DNA from: an uncultured Lachnospiraceae bacterium
Lineage (GTDB): Bacteria; Bacillota; Clostridia; Lachnospirales; Lachnospiraceae
DNA: 6,020 bases
Assembly (NCBI GenBank): GCA_910585605.1
Contig: CAJUFL010000106.1
Location: forward strand, 1 to 6,020
Reading direction: 5' to 3'
Of this stretch, positions 1 through 5,414 are shown in pieces (position 1 is the first letter of the stretch; each line of letters begins with the position of its first letter). A model generated the notes under the pieces. The model searched no databases and was not told the origin of the DNA. It worked only from the letters and a program-made list of their open reading frames with translations. The translations under genes and the position numbers were made by a program.

Positions 1-281
1 AGCTTATTCAAGTGCGCCAATTTATGGTTTTCCTCTACTTTCTTTCACACTATCTCTCCTTACTTAAAAAATTAATACTACTGATACTCTTTCATAAAAC
101 AGTGATAACTTTCCACATATATTCATATTAATTTACATTGATTTCATGTTATCTCACCTGCTATATTTTGTCAATGTATTTTAACAGCCTAATTTTATAA
201 AATTCCATATTATCCTGAATAAAAGCTTCCTACTACTGATATTCAAACTGCAATATCAATATATTTTCTTTTCCATAATAA
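1..281. other. AT-rich stretch with no complete gene
   Basis: No open frame of useful length is visible on either strand. On the minus strand there is a promoter-like pair (listed separately), then about 85 bases of AT-rich leader, then an AAGGAGA site at 55-61. After 6 bases a GTG at 46-48 opens an eight-codon frame that stops at 22-24. A TTG at 18-20, with AGAGGA 10 bases upstream, opens a frame (MAHLNK...) that leaves the left edge. Either could mark the 5' end of a gene outside the window, but too little is visible to call one. The 11-base direct repeat TACTACTGATA occurs at 76-86 and 231-241, and a 7-bp inverted repeat lies at 237-258. I assign no function to these. Confidence 0.5.
146..174 (-). 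promoter_or_regulatory. Candidate sigma-A promoter pointing to left edge
   Basis: Read on the minus strand, a perfect TTGACA (169-174) is followed by a 17-base spacer and TAACAT (146-151), which matches four of six positions of the -10 consensus. Transcription would start near 139 and run off the left edge, past an AAGGAGA ribosome binding site at 55-61. The spacing is ideal and the -35 is perfect, but the region is very AT-rich, so chance matches are possible. Confidence 0.45.
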
Positions 282-328
282 AAGAAAGTGCCGGTTCCCC
301 TGAAATTTGTGAAATCCAACACTTTCTT
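282..328 (-). terminator. Terminator-like hairpin after tRNA-Thr(CGU)
   Basis: Just 6 bases past the 3' end of tRNA-Thr, AAGAAAGTG (320-328) pairs perfectly with CACTTTCTT (282-290). The stem can grow to 13 bp with two G-U pairs (TTGG with CCGG), leaving a loop of about 21 bases. The minus strand then continues TTATTATGG, a short interrupted U tract. The position fits a Rho-independent terminator for the tRNA transcript. The large loop and broken U run make it a weaker example. Confidence 0.55.
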
Positions 329-334
329 ATGTGC

Positions 335-407
335 AGCTCCCCATCGGACTCGAACCGACGACCTACTCATTACGAATGAGTTGCTCTACCAACTGAGCTA
401 GGGAAGC
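335..407 (-). tRNA. tRNA-Thr (anticodon CGU)
   Basis: The 73-base minus-strand sequence folds as a standard tRNA. GCTTCCC (401-407) pairs with GGGGAGC (336-342) with one G-U pair. The D arm carries AGCTCAGTTGGTAGAGC. The anticodon stem ACTCA/TGAGT encloses TTCGTAA, giving anticodon CGT (372-374), and the T arm reads GGTTCGAGTCC. The discriminator base is U73 and CCA is not encoded, so the CCA-adding enzyme must complete it. It reads ACG threonine codons. It lies alone, 100 bases downstream of rpsR, with its own TATAAT box and a terminator-like hairpin. Confidence 0.96.
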
Positions 408-417
408 ATATTCTGTT

Positions 418-448
418 ATTATACTTACCTCTATAAGCATTACATAAA
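418..448 (-). promoter_or_regulatory. Candidate promoter for tRNA-Thr(CGU)
   Basis: A perfect TATAAT (418-423 on the minus strand) ends 10 bases before the tRNA 5' end, the usual distance for a short tRNA leader. The -35 is poor: TTTATG (443-448) would give a 19-base spacer. The -10 position is convincing, so separate transcription of this tRNA is likely, perhaps together with read-through from rpsR. Confidence 0.45.
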
Positions 449-464
449 GTATTTAATTTTATAT

Positions 465-495
465 AAGCTGCCAGTGCTACTCGCAATGGCAGCTT
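465..495 (-). terminator. Hairpin after rpsR, weak terminator
   Basis: Twelve bases after the rpsR stop codon, AAGCTGCCA (487-495) pairs perfectly with TGGCAGCTT (465-473). A three-pair inner stem (TGC/GCA) follows beyond one mismatch. The position is right for the end of the rpsF-ssb-rpsR transcript. On the minus strand the sequence that follows is ATATAAAATTAAAT rather than a U run, so termination may be partial, or the hairpin may mainly protect the 3' end. Confidence 0.5.
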
Positions 496-507
496 CAGGC
501 TTACATA

Positions 508-780
508 TTAGTCTACTACGTAAGGCATTAATGCAATATGACGCGATCTCTTGATTGCAACTGTTAATGCTCTCTGATGCTTAGCACAGTTACCGGTAAT
601 TCTTCTAGGAAGAATCTTACCTCTTTCAGAAATATATCTCTTTAACTTATTGACATCTTTGTAGTCAATTAAGTTATTCTCATCTGCACAAAAAACACAT
701 ACTTTTTTTCTTCTGCGAATATTTCTTCTCTTCATTGGAGCATCGCCACGCTCTGGCTTATCTGCTTTATTATATGCCAT
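508..780 (-). CDS. rpsR: 30S ribosomal protein S18
   Basis: S18 binds 16S rRNA in the platform of the 30S subunit as a partner of S6. The family signature is clear: KVC.FC near residue 27, IDYKDV (38-43), then the SERGKILPRR core (51-60), GNCAKHQR (63-70) and TVAIKR.R...ALMPYV (73-88). The basic N-terminal extension with KRR and RRRKK is also typical. I start at the ATG at 780 (90 residues, MAYNK...) rather than the ATG two codons upstream at 786. The AGGAGG at 789-794 is 8 bases from the former and only 2 from the latter. Cys28, Cys31, Cys65 and His68 form CxxC and CxxH pairs, as in zinc-type (C+) S18 proteins; zinc binding is inferred. It is the last gene of the operon, 17 bases after ssb. 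Confidence 0.97.
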   Translation of the reverse strand: MAYNKADKPERGDAPMKRRNIRRRKKVCVFCADENNLIDYKDVNKLKRYISERGKILPRRITGNCAKHQRALTVAIKRSRHIALMPYVVD

Positions 781-788
781 TTTCATTT

Positions 789-794
789 CCTCCT
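789..794 (-). promoter_or_regulatory. rpsR ribosome binding site (decides start)
   Basis: A full AGGAGG lies in the 17-base gap between ssb and rpsR. Its spacing of 8 bases to the ATG at 778-780, against 2 bases to the ATG at 784-786, favours the shorter protein start. Confidence 0.85.
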
Positions 795-797
795 ATT

Positions 798-1241
798 TTA
801 CTGGAATGGGAGCTCATCTTCAATGCCGTCAGGTATACTCATAAAGCCATCTCCACTAGCTGCACTAGGGGTCGGACGACTTTCACCGCCAAAATCTGCG
901 CCACTATTATTCTGGGCTGCATTTTTACTCTCGGCAAATTCCTGCTCTTCTACAACAACCTCTGTTGTATATACCTTGACACCATCTTTATTTGTATAAC
1001 TTCCTGTCTGAATACGACCGGTAATACAAATCTTCATTCCCTGCTTTAACCACTTCTCGGTAAACTCTGCACTGCGTCCAAACGCAACACAGGAAATAAA
1101 ATCAGCACTTTGATCACTATTTCTCTGAAATCTACGTTCAACTGCTAAAGTATATCTTGCAATCGCTAAAGCATTCTCCCCCTGAGAATAACGAACCTCA
1201 GGGTCTCTGGTCAAGCGTCCCATTAAAATTACTTTATTCAT
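798..1241 (-). CDS. ssb: Single-stranded DNA-binding protein
   Basis: SSB coats single-stranded DNA during replication, repair and recombination and recruits partner proteins. The 147-residue length is normal. Residues 1-105 form the OB fold: MNKVILMGRLTRDPE at the start, then FISCVAFGRSAEF (48-60), a KQGMKICITGRIQTGSY segment (66-82) and TTEVVVEEQEF (92-102). Residues 106-138 are a flexible Asn/Gly/Ser/Pro-rich linker. The acidic tip EDELPFQ matches the conserved partner-binding end but carries one extra Gln after the Pro-Phe that normally ends the protein. The gene sits between rpsF and rpsR as in most Firmicutes. Its AGGAGG at 1249-1254 is 7 bases from the ATG, and it starts 18 bases after rpsF. 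Confidence 0.97.
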   Translation of the reverse strand: MNKVILMGRLTRDPEVRYSQGENALAIARYTLAVERRFQRNSDQSADFISCVAFGRSAEFTEKWLKQGMKICITGRIQTGSYTNKDGVKVYTTEVVVEEQEFAESKNAAQNNSGADFGGESRPTPSAASGDGFMSIPDGIEDELPFQ

Positions 1242-1259
1242 ATGGATTCCTCCTATTCG

Positions 1260-1547
1260 TTATGCGTCCTGTCTTACGCATAGGTATCTGATAACCGGCT
1301 CCATAATACGAACTTGAGCTTCTACCTGTGCAGGAACATCAGATTCCGCATCGAATTGGATGAAGTAATAAAATCCTTCTTTCATCTTCTGGATCTCGTA
1401 AGCTAATCTCTTCTTACCAGCATCCTCAACGTTAGTAACATTACCGCCAAACTTAGCAATTAACTCTTTTGCCTTCTCAACAGCTTCTGTTCTAGCGTCA
1501 TCCTCGATTTTTGCACTGACAACCAACGCTAATTCATACTTGTTCAT
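1260..1547 (-). CDS. rpsF: 30S ribosomal protein S6
   Basis: S6 forms a heterodimer with S18 on helix 22/23 of 16S rRNA in the 30S platform. The 95-residue length is typical. The N-terminus MNKYELALVVSA is the first strand of the ferredoxin-like fold. Conserved stretches are GGNVTNVEDAGKKRLAYEI (34-52), KEGFYYFIQFDA (56-67) and the C-terminal MEPVIRYLCVR (82-92). The start is supported by AAGGAGGTG (1556-1564), a nine-base match to the 16S anti-Shine-Dalgarno sequence, 10 bases upstream. It is the first gene of rpsF-ssb-rpsR, with its own promoter and a structured leader. The family is known to be controlled by the S6:S18 complex; that this holds here is inference. Confidence 0.97.
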   Translation of the reverse strand: MNKYELALVVSAKIEDDARTEAVEKAKELIAKFGGNVTNVEDAGKKRLAYEIQKMKEGFYYFIQFDAESDVPAQVEAQVRIMEPVIRYLCVRQDA

Positions 1548-1555
1548 GTCTTATG

Positions 1556-1604
1556 CACCTCCTTATGGTCTCTGGTCCCTCCTCTAAACGGAAGAACAAG
1601 GAAA
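1556..1604 (-). promoter_or_regulatory. rpsF leader fold, candidate S6:S18 element
   Basis: On the minus strand GUUCUUCC (1590-1597) pairs with GGAGGGAC (1575-1582) around the 7-base loop GUUUAGA. Directly outside it, UUUCCUU (1598-1604) can pair with AAGGAGG (1558-1564), which is the rpsF ribosome binding site. This leaves the 10-base bulge CAGAGACCAU (1565-1574). A CCG (1589-1591) lies at the top of the inner stem. A leader motif with a key CCG that binds the S6:S18 complex and represses rpsF is established in many bacteria. This fold would hide the binding site when stabilised. The pairing was done by hand and no covariance was tested. Confidence 0.5.
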
Positions 1605-1629
1605 ATTGTGTTATACATCACAGAGATAG

Positions 1630-1658
1630 ATTGTACCATAATCAGGCATCTAAATCAA
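1630..1658 (-). promoter_or_regulatory. Promoter of rpsF-ssb-rpsR
   Basis: TTGATT (1653-1658), a 17-base spacer and TACAAT (1630-1635) form a good sigma-A promoter with an extended -10 (TGG before TACAAT). Transcription would start near 1623, giving a leader of about 75 bases that contains the structured element. The -35 box overlaps the TGA stop codon of the upstream DUF951 gene (1655-1657), so the promoter partly lies in coding sequence. Confidence 0.65.
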
Positions 1659-1837
1659 GTATTTTCTATAAAACCCTTAAAATTCTTTTCAACCAGTTTT
1701 CTTGCCATCATCACCTGATGTCCACATCCGGTACACCTTAACCTGAAATCTGCACCAATTCTGATAATTTCCCATGCATTCGTCCCACAGGGGTGCTGCT
1801 TTTTTAATTTTATTACTTGTCCTGTCTCAAATTCCAT
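1655..1837 (-). CDS. DUF951 family protein, possible zinc binder
   Basis: This 60-residue protein matches the DUF951 family (as B. subtilis YyzM), whose function is unknown. Visible family marks are LKKQHPCG (11-18), a Trp-Glu-Ile-Ile strand, and GADFRLRCTGCGHQVM (28-43) followed by a basic stretch. His15, Cys17, Cys35, Cys38 and His40 could hold a zinc ion; that is inference. DUF951 genes are often found near rpsF in Firmicutes. It starts 11 bases after the GGDEF-EAL gene. No good Shine-Dalgarno site lies at normal distance and an in-frame TAA lies 6 bases upstream of the ATG, so the start is firm and translation probably depends on coupling to the gene before it. The rpsF promoter begins over its stop codon. 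Confidence 0.9.
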   Translation of the reverse strand: MEFETGQVIKLKKQHPCGTNAWEIIRIGADFRLRCTGCGHQVMMARKLVEKNFKGFIENT

Positions 1838-1848
1838 AGCTGATTAGT

Positions 1849-3867
1849 TCATTCCTCTTCCATTACCTGTTCTGCTGCCAGCCGCTCCTCTTCCAAAGCA
1901 GAAGCAACTAATTCTTCAAAATCCGGCATATCCGCCACTACCTGTTCCTTTTCAAATTCCTCTTTTGCCAACTCGCCTGTCATCAGTTCACAAAGATAAC
2001 TCCCCTGCAAGTAATGCATAAACAACAAATCGGCCATTTCTTTTAAATGCTCAGATTCAATACCATCCCCTAAAATCATCTTACCGCTCTCTTCAAATAC
2101 TGCATTCATTGCACTGACCAATAGATAAATAGAATCTTTCTTTTCTGCCTCCCTGATCATTTTTTTATCGATCTTAATAATCTCAAACGGTAAATCCAAC
2201 AAATGGGACAAGTCTAAAAATCCCATTCCGAACCCATCTAAATAAAATCGTAACCCGCTTTCACCAAGCTGCATGATTCGTGTTCTGACTGCCTCAAACT
2301 GTACAGAAAATACCTCCTCGGGCAGTTCTATTGCAATCTCTTCCGGCTGTAATCCATATCTATTAAGAATTTCCGTTATTTTTATGTTCACATCTTCTGC
2401 CATAATCTGCTGTCGAGAAAAGTTGACAGAAATAACCGGTGCTTGCATTCCCTGGTTCTTCATGGATTTTATGTACTGGCATATCTTATCTATTATCATA
2501 TAACCAATTTCAACTAAAAAACCATTTTCTTCCGCAATCGGAAAATATTCTTCCGGCAAAACCTCTCCCAGTTGTTCATCCCTCAAGCGGAACACCGCCT
2601 CTGCACGGGTATATGCATTTGCTGCCACTTCCAAAATCGGCTGATATTCCACCATTACCTGTCTATTCTGAATCATCTCATTTAAAATATCTGTAATGCG
2701 AAGTCTTCGCCTCATTTTATCTTTAAACTCATTATTACAAACTATGTACTGATTCTTTTTATGACGCTTCGCATAATTATTCAGATATTCCAACAATTCC
2801 AGAATTTCTTTAGTGTTGTCTGCCTGTTCCGGATATTTTACTGATGTGATACACACGGAAAGCTTATGATTTAGATTGCCAACTTTCCACGAATGTTCAA
2901 ACCGCCCTAAAACTTCTTTACACCATTCTTCTACACTCTCTTCTGTACCGTTATCAAACACAACAGCAAATTTATCTCCGCTATATCTTAACAAACATTG
3001 CCTGGGTGCCTGTTTTTCCAGATATCCTGCAATAGCTTTAAGAAACAAATCACCATTACTATAACCGTATTCCTGATTTACCCTCTTAAAATCATCTAAT
3101 GCAATCATCGCAACTATCATATTCTGATTTACGCCAACACGATAATCCAACATCATTTTAAACTTATCTCCATCAGGCAGATGTGTTAAATGATCCATTT
3201 TAACATTATGATTATAATTATATATATATATGAGTAACAATATAATACTATATCCGAATCCCAAAACCGCAATCGATTTAAAACGATATTGAAAATAATA
3301 TATCACCAGCATGATAATCGGAATCACAAAAAATACATATTGTTTCTTTTCTCTCAGTTTCTTTTGTCCGCCCATCATAATTGCAAGATATATAATTAAA
3401 GATGTTGCTGCCAGCACATATGGCACTTTATACCATGAATTAAAGACTACCTGTATACTGCCTTTTACTTTTCCCACATCAAAAACCATATGTGTTCCGA
3501 AATTTGCAAAAACTAACAAAAGATTCAAAAAGGGCGGAAAGCCAATAATAAAATATATCCCATTCGAAAAAGAATTCTTATTATATATGACTTCCATTAA
3601 ATAATGATTGACATATGCCCAAATCCAAACCATTGCAAGAAAACTGATACTTATTATAATCTCTGAAACTGTCATCAGCCCTGATATATTTTTTCTTATT
3701 ATAAGATAAGCTATCATATTGCATCCCAATAACGCCGTTACCATACGAACCATATGAACATATATCTTATCTTTCAAATCGATTACACTATACCGCATAC
3801 TGTTAGCCAGCCATAAAATGATACCAACAATAAGCCCTGCACCTTCCAAATAAAAATTCAGCTTCAT
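1849..3867 (-). CDS. 7-helix membrane protein, degenerate GGDEF-EAL
   Basis: This 672-residue protein has about seven membrane helices in residues 9-216, a GGDEF domain (about 225-376), an EAL domain (about 392-630) and an acidic Glu-rich tail. Such proteins make, break or sense cyclic di-GMP at the membrane. The GGDEF signature is SGDKF (296-300), the first metal-binding Asp of the usual D-x-D-x-FK is Ala256, and the RxxD inhibition site is missing. GTP-contacting Asn264 and Asp273 remain. In the EAL domain Glu423, Asn482, Glu514, Glu517, Asp544, Lys565 and Gln621 remain, but the DDFG Asp pair is Asp-Gly (544-545) and the EGVE Glu is Asp601. I infer a non-catalytic nucleotide receptor, though weak activity is not excluded. 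GGGGAG (3876-3881), 8 bases upstream, supports the start. DUF951 follows after 11 bases. Confidence 0.93.
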   Translation of the reverse strand: MKLNFYLEGAGLIVGIILWLANSMRYSVIDLKDKIYVHMVRMVTALLGCNMIAYLIIRKNISGLMTVSEIIISISFLAMVWIWAYVNHYLMEVIYNKNSFSNGIYFIIGFPPFLNLLLVFANFGTHMVFDVGKVKGSIQVVFNSWYKVPYVLAATSLIIYLAIMMGGQKKLREKKQYVFFVIPIIMLVIYYFQYRFKSIAVLGFGYSIILLLIYIYNYNHNVKMDHLTHLPDGDKFKMMLDYRVGVNQNMIVAMIALDDFKRVNQEYGYSNGDLFLKAIAGYLEKQAPRQCLLRYSGDKFAVVFDNGTEESVEEWCKEVLGRFEHSWKVGNLNHKLSVCITSVKYPEQADNTKEILELLEYLNNYAKRHKKNQYIVCNNEFKDKMRRRLRITDILNEMIQNRQVMVEYQPILEVAANAYTRAEAVFRLRDEQLGEVLPEEYFPIAEENGFLVEIGYMIIDKICQYIKSMKNQGMQAPVISVNFSRQQIMAEDVNIKITEILNRYGLQPEEIAIELPEEVFSVQFEAVRTRIMQLGESGLRFYLDGFGMGFLDLSHLLDLPFEIIKIDKKMIREAEKKDSIYLLVSAMNAVFEESGKMILGDGIESEHLKEMADLLFMHYLQGSYLCELMTGELAKEEFEKEQVVADMPDFEELVASALEEERLAAEQVMEEE

Positions 3868-4333
3868 TCCCTTATCTCCCCAATAAATATATTTTCACTT
3901 CATTTTTCTCTATATTGTCCATATTGGGTGAACATCCCATTTTAAGTCAACAACCTTTCTTCCTCATTAAATATGTAACCTATTCTCCCCACAAGTATTT
4001 ATTAAAGGAGCTTTACTTAAATCCACTTCTTTCGACCGTTCACACTATACTTTTACAATATTATATCATTATACTCATATCTTGACTCAAGCATTTGTTC
4101 CTGAAAGTACTCACAAAACATTTGTCTCTATTGCATTTTAACACAAACTATATGCAATAAAAAGCTTTTTAAATTAAAATCATTAAAAAATAAATACAGT
4201 TTCTGACATCTCTTTATTTATCACTATTTCATTAAATAAATGAACTTCTTTCTATAATATATTTATGGTTAATATTCTTTACGCCCAATACGGAAATATC
4301 ACTCTATAAATAATGCTTATTTTCTATAAAACA
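3868..4333. other. AT-rich intergenic region, long leader of GGDEF-EAL gene
   Basis: I see no gene in these 466 bases. It should hold the promoter and about 190 bases of leader for the GGDEF-EAL gene. I looked for cyclic di-GMP riboswitch consensus stretches and did not find them. Small symmetrical elements occur: CTTGACTCAAG (4081-4091, an 11-base palindrome around one base), TTCATT/AATGAA (4228-4244) and TTGCAT/ATGCAA (4131-4157). In such AT-rich DNA these may be chance. Confidence 0.6.
4060..4090 (-). promoter_or_regulatory. Candidate promoter of GGDEF-EAL gene
   Basis: On the minus strand two TATAAT boxes lie close together (4068-4073 and 4060-4065). TTGAGT (4085-4090) precedes the second by 19 bases, a long but usable spacer. 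The -35 sits in the palindrome CTTGACTCAAG, so a regulator could overlap it. No better pair was found nearer the gene. Confidence 0.35.
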
Positions 4334-4365
4334 AAAAAGACTGCTATGTTTCAAGCAATCTTTTT
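4334..4365 (-). terminator. Intrinsic terminator of the zinc-ribbon gene
   Basis: Nine bases after the stop codon, AAAAAGATTGCT (4354-4365) pairs with AGCAGTCTTTTT (4334-4345) over 12 bp around an 8-base loop, followed by a U-rich tail. The one imperfect pair is a G-U on the minus strand but a C-A mismatch on the plus strand, so the hairpin suits minus-strand RNA. It separates this gene from the GGDEF-EAL gene. Confidence 0.88.
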
Positions 4366-4374
4366 ACACATCTA

Positions 4375-4998
4375 TTATTTTACACGATCAATGTCTATAT
4401 ACCGAAGTGTCACTATATTATTTAAAGAATCTATAACTATCATACTGTTTTCAGTTCTCCATGTCTTTTTATTGTTGTCAGATTCTTCGCTCTCACCATA
4501 GAGGTCTGTGAAATTCTCATTTAACTTTTTCTTTAGTTCAACGGAAGTCATACCGGTTTCTTTTTCATTATTATGCAACACAATGTCTACTGTAAATAAC
4601 TTTTCGTCAGTAAAATGATAACTAATTGTTGCATATACCCCTTCCATCTTATTAAAATTTTCAATTCTTTCCTCTATAAATCCCTTTCCATCGTCTATGA
4701 AAACGTCATCCCCCGATATTTTCCTTGACAAACTATCAAAAGAAGTATCCCACTTTATCCCATTATAACAATCACTCGTATTTGATTTGGAAATAAAGTA
4801 AATGGCGATTGCAAAAATAGCAATCATAACTGATACAATTCCAATACAAATGAACTTACGATTTCTTTTTTTTGTTTCCTGTTGTTCAAATCCTTTTTCC
4901 ATTACAATCATATTTGCCGTCAAGCAGCCACATGAAGGACACTTTTCCTTCTTACCACTAAACTTTTTCCCACACTCGGAACATATTATTGATGCCAT
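4375..4998 (-). CDS. Zinc-ribbon membrane protein of unknown function
   Basis: I do not recognise a named family. The 207-residue protein starts with a compact zinc ribbon (Cys6-x2-Cys9, Cys20-Pro-Ser-Cys23), then a charged linker rich in Lys and Arg (43-48), one membrane helix (49-69) and a domain of about 137 residues. By the positive-inside rule the ribbon is cytoplasmic and the C-terminal domain lies outside. That domain contains YNGIKWDTSFDSL (78-90), a pattern seen in uncharacterised secreted bacterial domains, then an acidic stretch around 170-176. GGGGAG (5006-5011) is 7 bases from the ATG. It is a single-gene unit with a clear terminator, downstream of the tRNA cluster. A sensing or envelope-stress role is possible but not shown. 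Confidence 0.8.
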   Translation of the reverse strand: MASIICSECGKKFSGKKEKCPSCGCLTANMIVMEKGFEQQETKKRNRKFICIGIVSVMIAIFAIAIYFISKSNTSDCYNGIKWDTSFDSLSRKISGDDVFIDDGKGFIEERIENFNKMEGVYATISYHFTDEKLFTVDIVLHNNEKETGMTSVELKKKLNENFTDLYGESEESDNNKKTWRTENSMIVIDSLNNIVTLRYIDIDRVK

Positions 4999-5096
4999 CG
5001 TTTTTCTCCCCTCAGTTTTCTTATCTGAAATTTGGTTATCTAACTTTCTATATGGAGTTATGAAATAATATTTACACTTAGTGCTGCATCACCTCC

Positions 5097-5132
5097 GCAT
5101 TTTATCCCTGTATTAAGCTATAAAATGCAGGG
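5097..5132 (-). repeat. Two overlapping, mutually exclusive hairpins
   Basis: GCATTTTAT (5097-5105) and ATAAAATGC (5120-5128) form a perfect 9-bp inverted repeat. CCCTGTATT (5106-5114) and AATGCAGGG (5124-5132) form another 9-bp stem with one G-U pair when read on the plus strand (A-C on the minus strand, outer five pairs still perfect). They share 5124-5128, so only one can form. On the minus strand a GGAGGTGAT, complementary to the 16S 3' end, follows at 5087-5095, but no real frame begins after it. Confidence 0.5.
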
Positions 5133-5145
5133 CTTGCAACTTCAA
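5117..5145 (-). promoter_or_regulatory. Candidate promoter of the zinc-ribbon gene
   Basis: TTGAAG (5140-5145), a 17-base spacer and TATAGC (5117-5122) each match four of six consensus bases. It would give a leader of about 110 bases. It overlaps the alternative hairpins, so if it is used only part of them is transcribed from it. Confidence 0.35.
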
Positions 5146-5173
5146 ACTGAATAATTAATATATTTTAAACAAT

Positions 5174-5211
5174 AAAAAAACTTGCAACCACTACAATGTA
5201 GAAATTACAAG
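5174..5211 (-). terminator. Intrinsic terminator of the tRNA cluster
   Basis: Starting 15 bases after tRNA-Phe, CTTGTAA (5205-5211) pairs with TTGCAAG (5181-5187). The stem continues through G-U pairs to CTAC/GTAG, making about 14 bp with a three-base loop. Seven uninterrupted U residues (5174-5180) follow. It is a strong Rho-independent terminator ending the Tyr-fMet-Phe transcript. Confidence 0.9.
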
Positions 5212-5226
5212 AATTCTTCTTAATAA

Positions 5227-5299
<73 letters not shown>

Positions 5300-5325
5300 A
5301 CAATACTTATATAATAAGTACCGAG

Positions 5326-5399
5326 TAGCGGGGACAGGATTTGAACCTATGACCTCCGGGTTATGAGCCCGGCGAGCTTCCAGACTGCTCCACCCCGCG
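5326..5399 (-). tRNA. Initiator tRNA-fMet (anticodon CAU)
   Basis: The 74-base sequence has anticodon CAT (5363-5365) in loop CTCATAA. Two marks identify the initiator rather than the elongator. The first base C1 faces U72 and does not pair, which is needed for formylation. The anticodon stem CCGGG/CCCGG has the three G-C pairs required for entry to the P site. The rest of the acceptor stem is GCGGGG/CCCCGC. The discriminator is A73 and CCA is not encoded. It lies between tRNA-Tyr and tRNA-Phe. Confidence 0.96.
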
Positions 5400-5414
5400 A
5401 TATTAAATTATAAA

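Noticed and set aside
237..258. 7-bp inverted repeat as a plus-strand terminator
   Set aside because: No plus-strand gene precedes it, and the stem is almost all A-T.
735..1741. Plus-strand frames at 735-1049 and 1553-1741
   Set aside because: They lie opposite ssb, DUF951 and the rpsF leader, lack ribosome binding sites and resemble no protein.
2273..3604. Four plus-strand frames inside the GGDEF-EAL gene
   Set aside because: All are antisense to a clearly conserved coding sequence and have no start signals.
3868..4053. Cyclic di-GMP riboswitch in the leader of the GGDEF-EAL gene
   Set aside because: No stretch resembling the conserved core of either known class was found by eye.
4159..4170. 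AAAAAGCTTTTT as a terminator
   Set aside because: It is a palindrome without a loop in AT-rich DNA and has no gene to end.
4313..5068. Plus-strand frames at 4313-4501 and 4802-5068
   Set aside because: Antisense shadows of the zinc-ribbon gene; the first also crosses its terminator.
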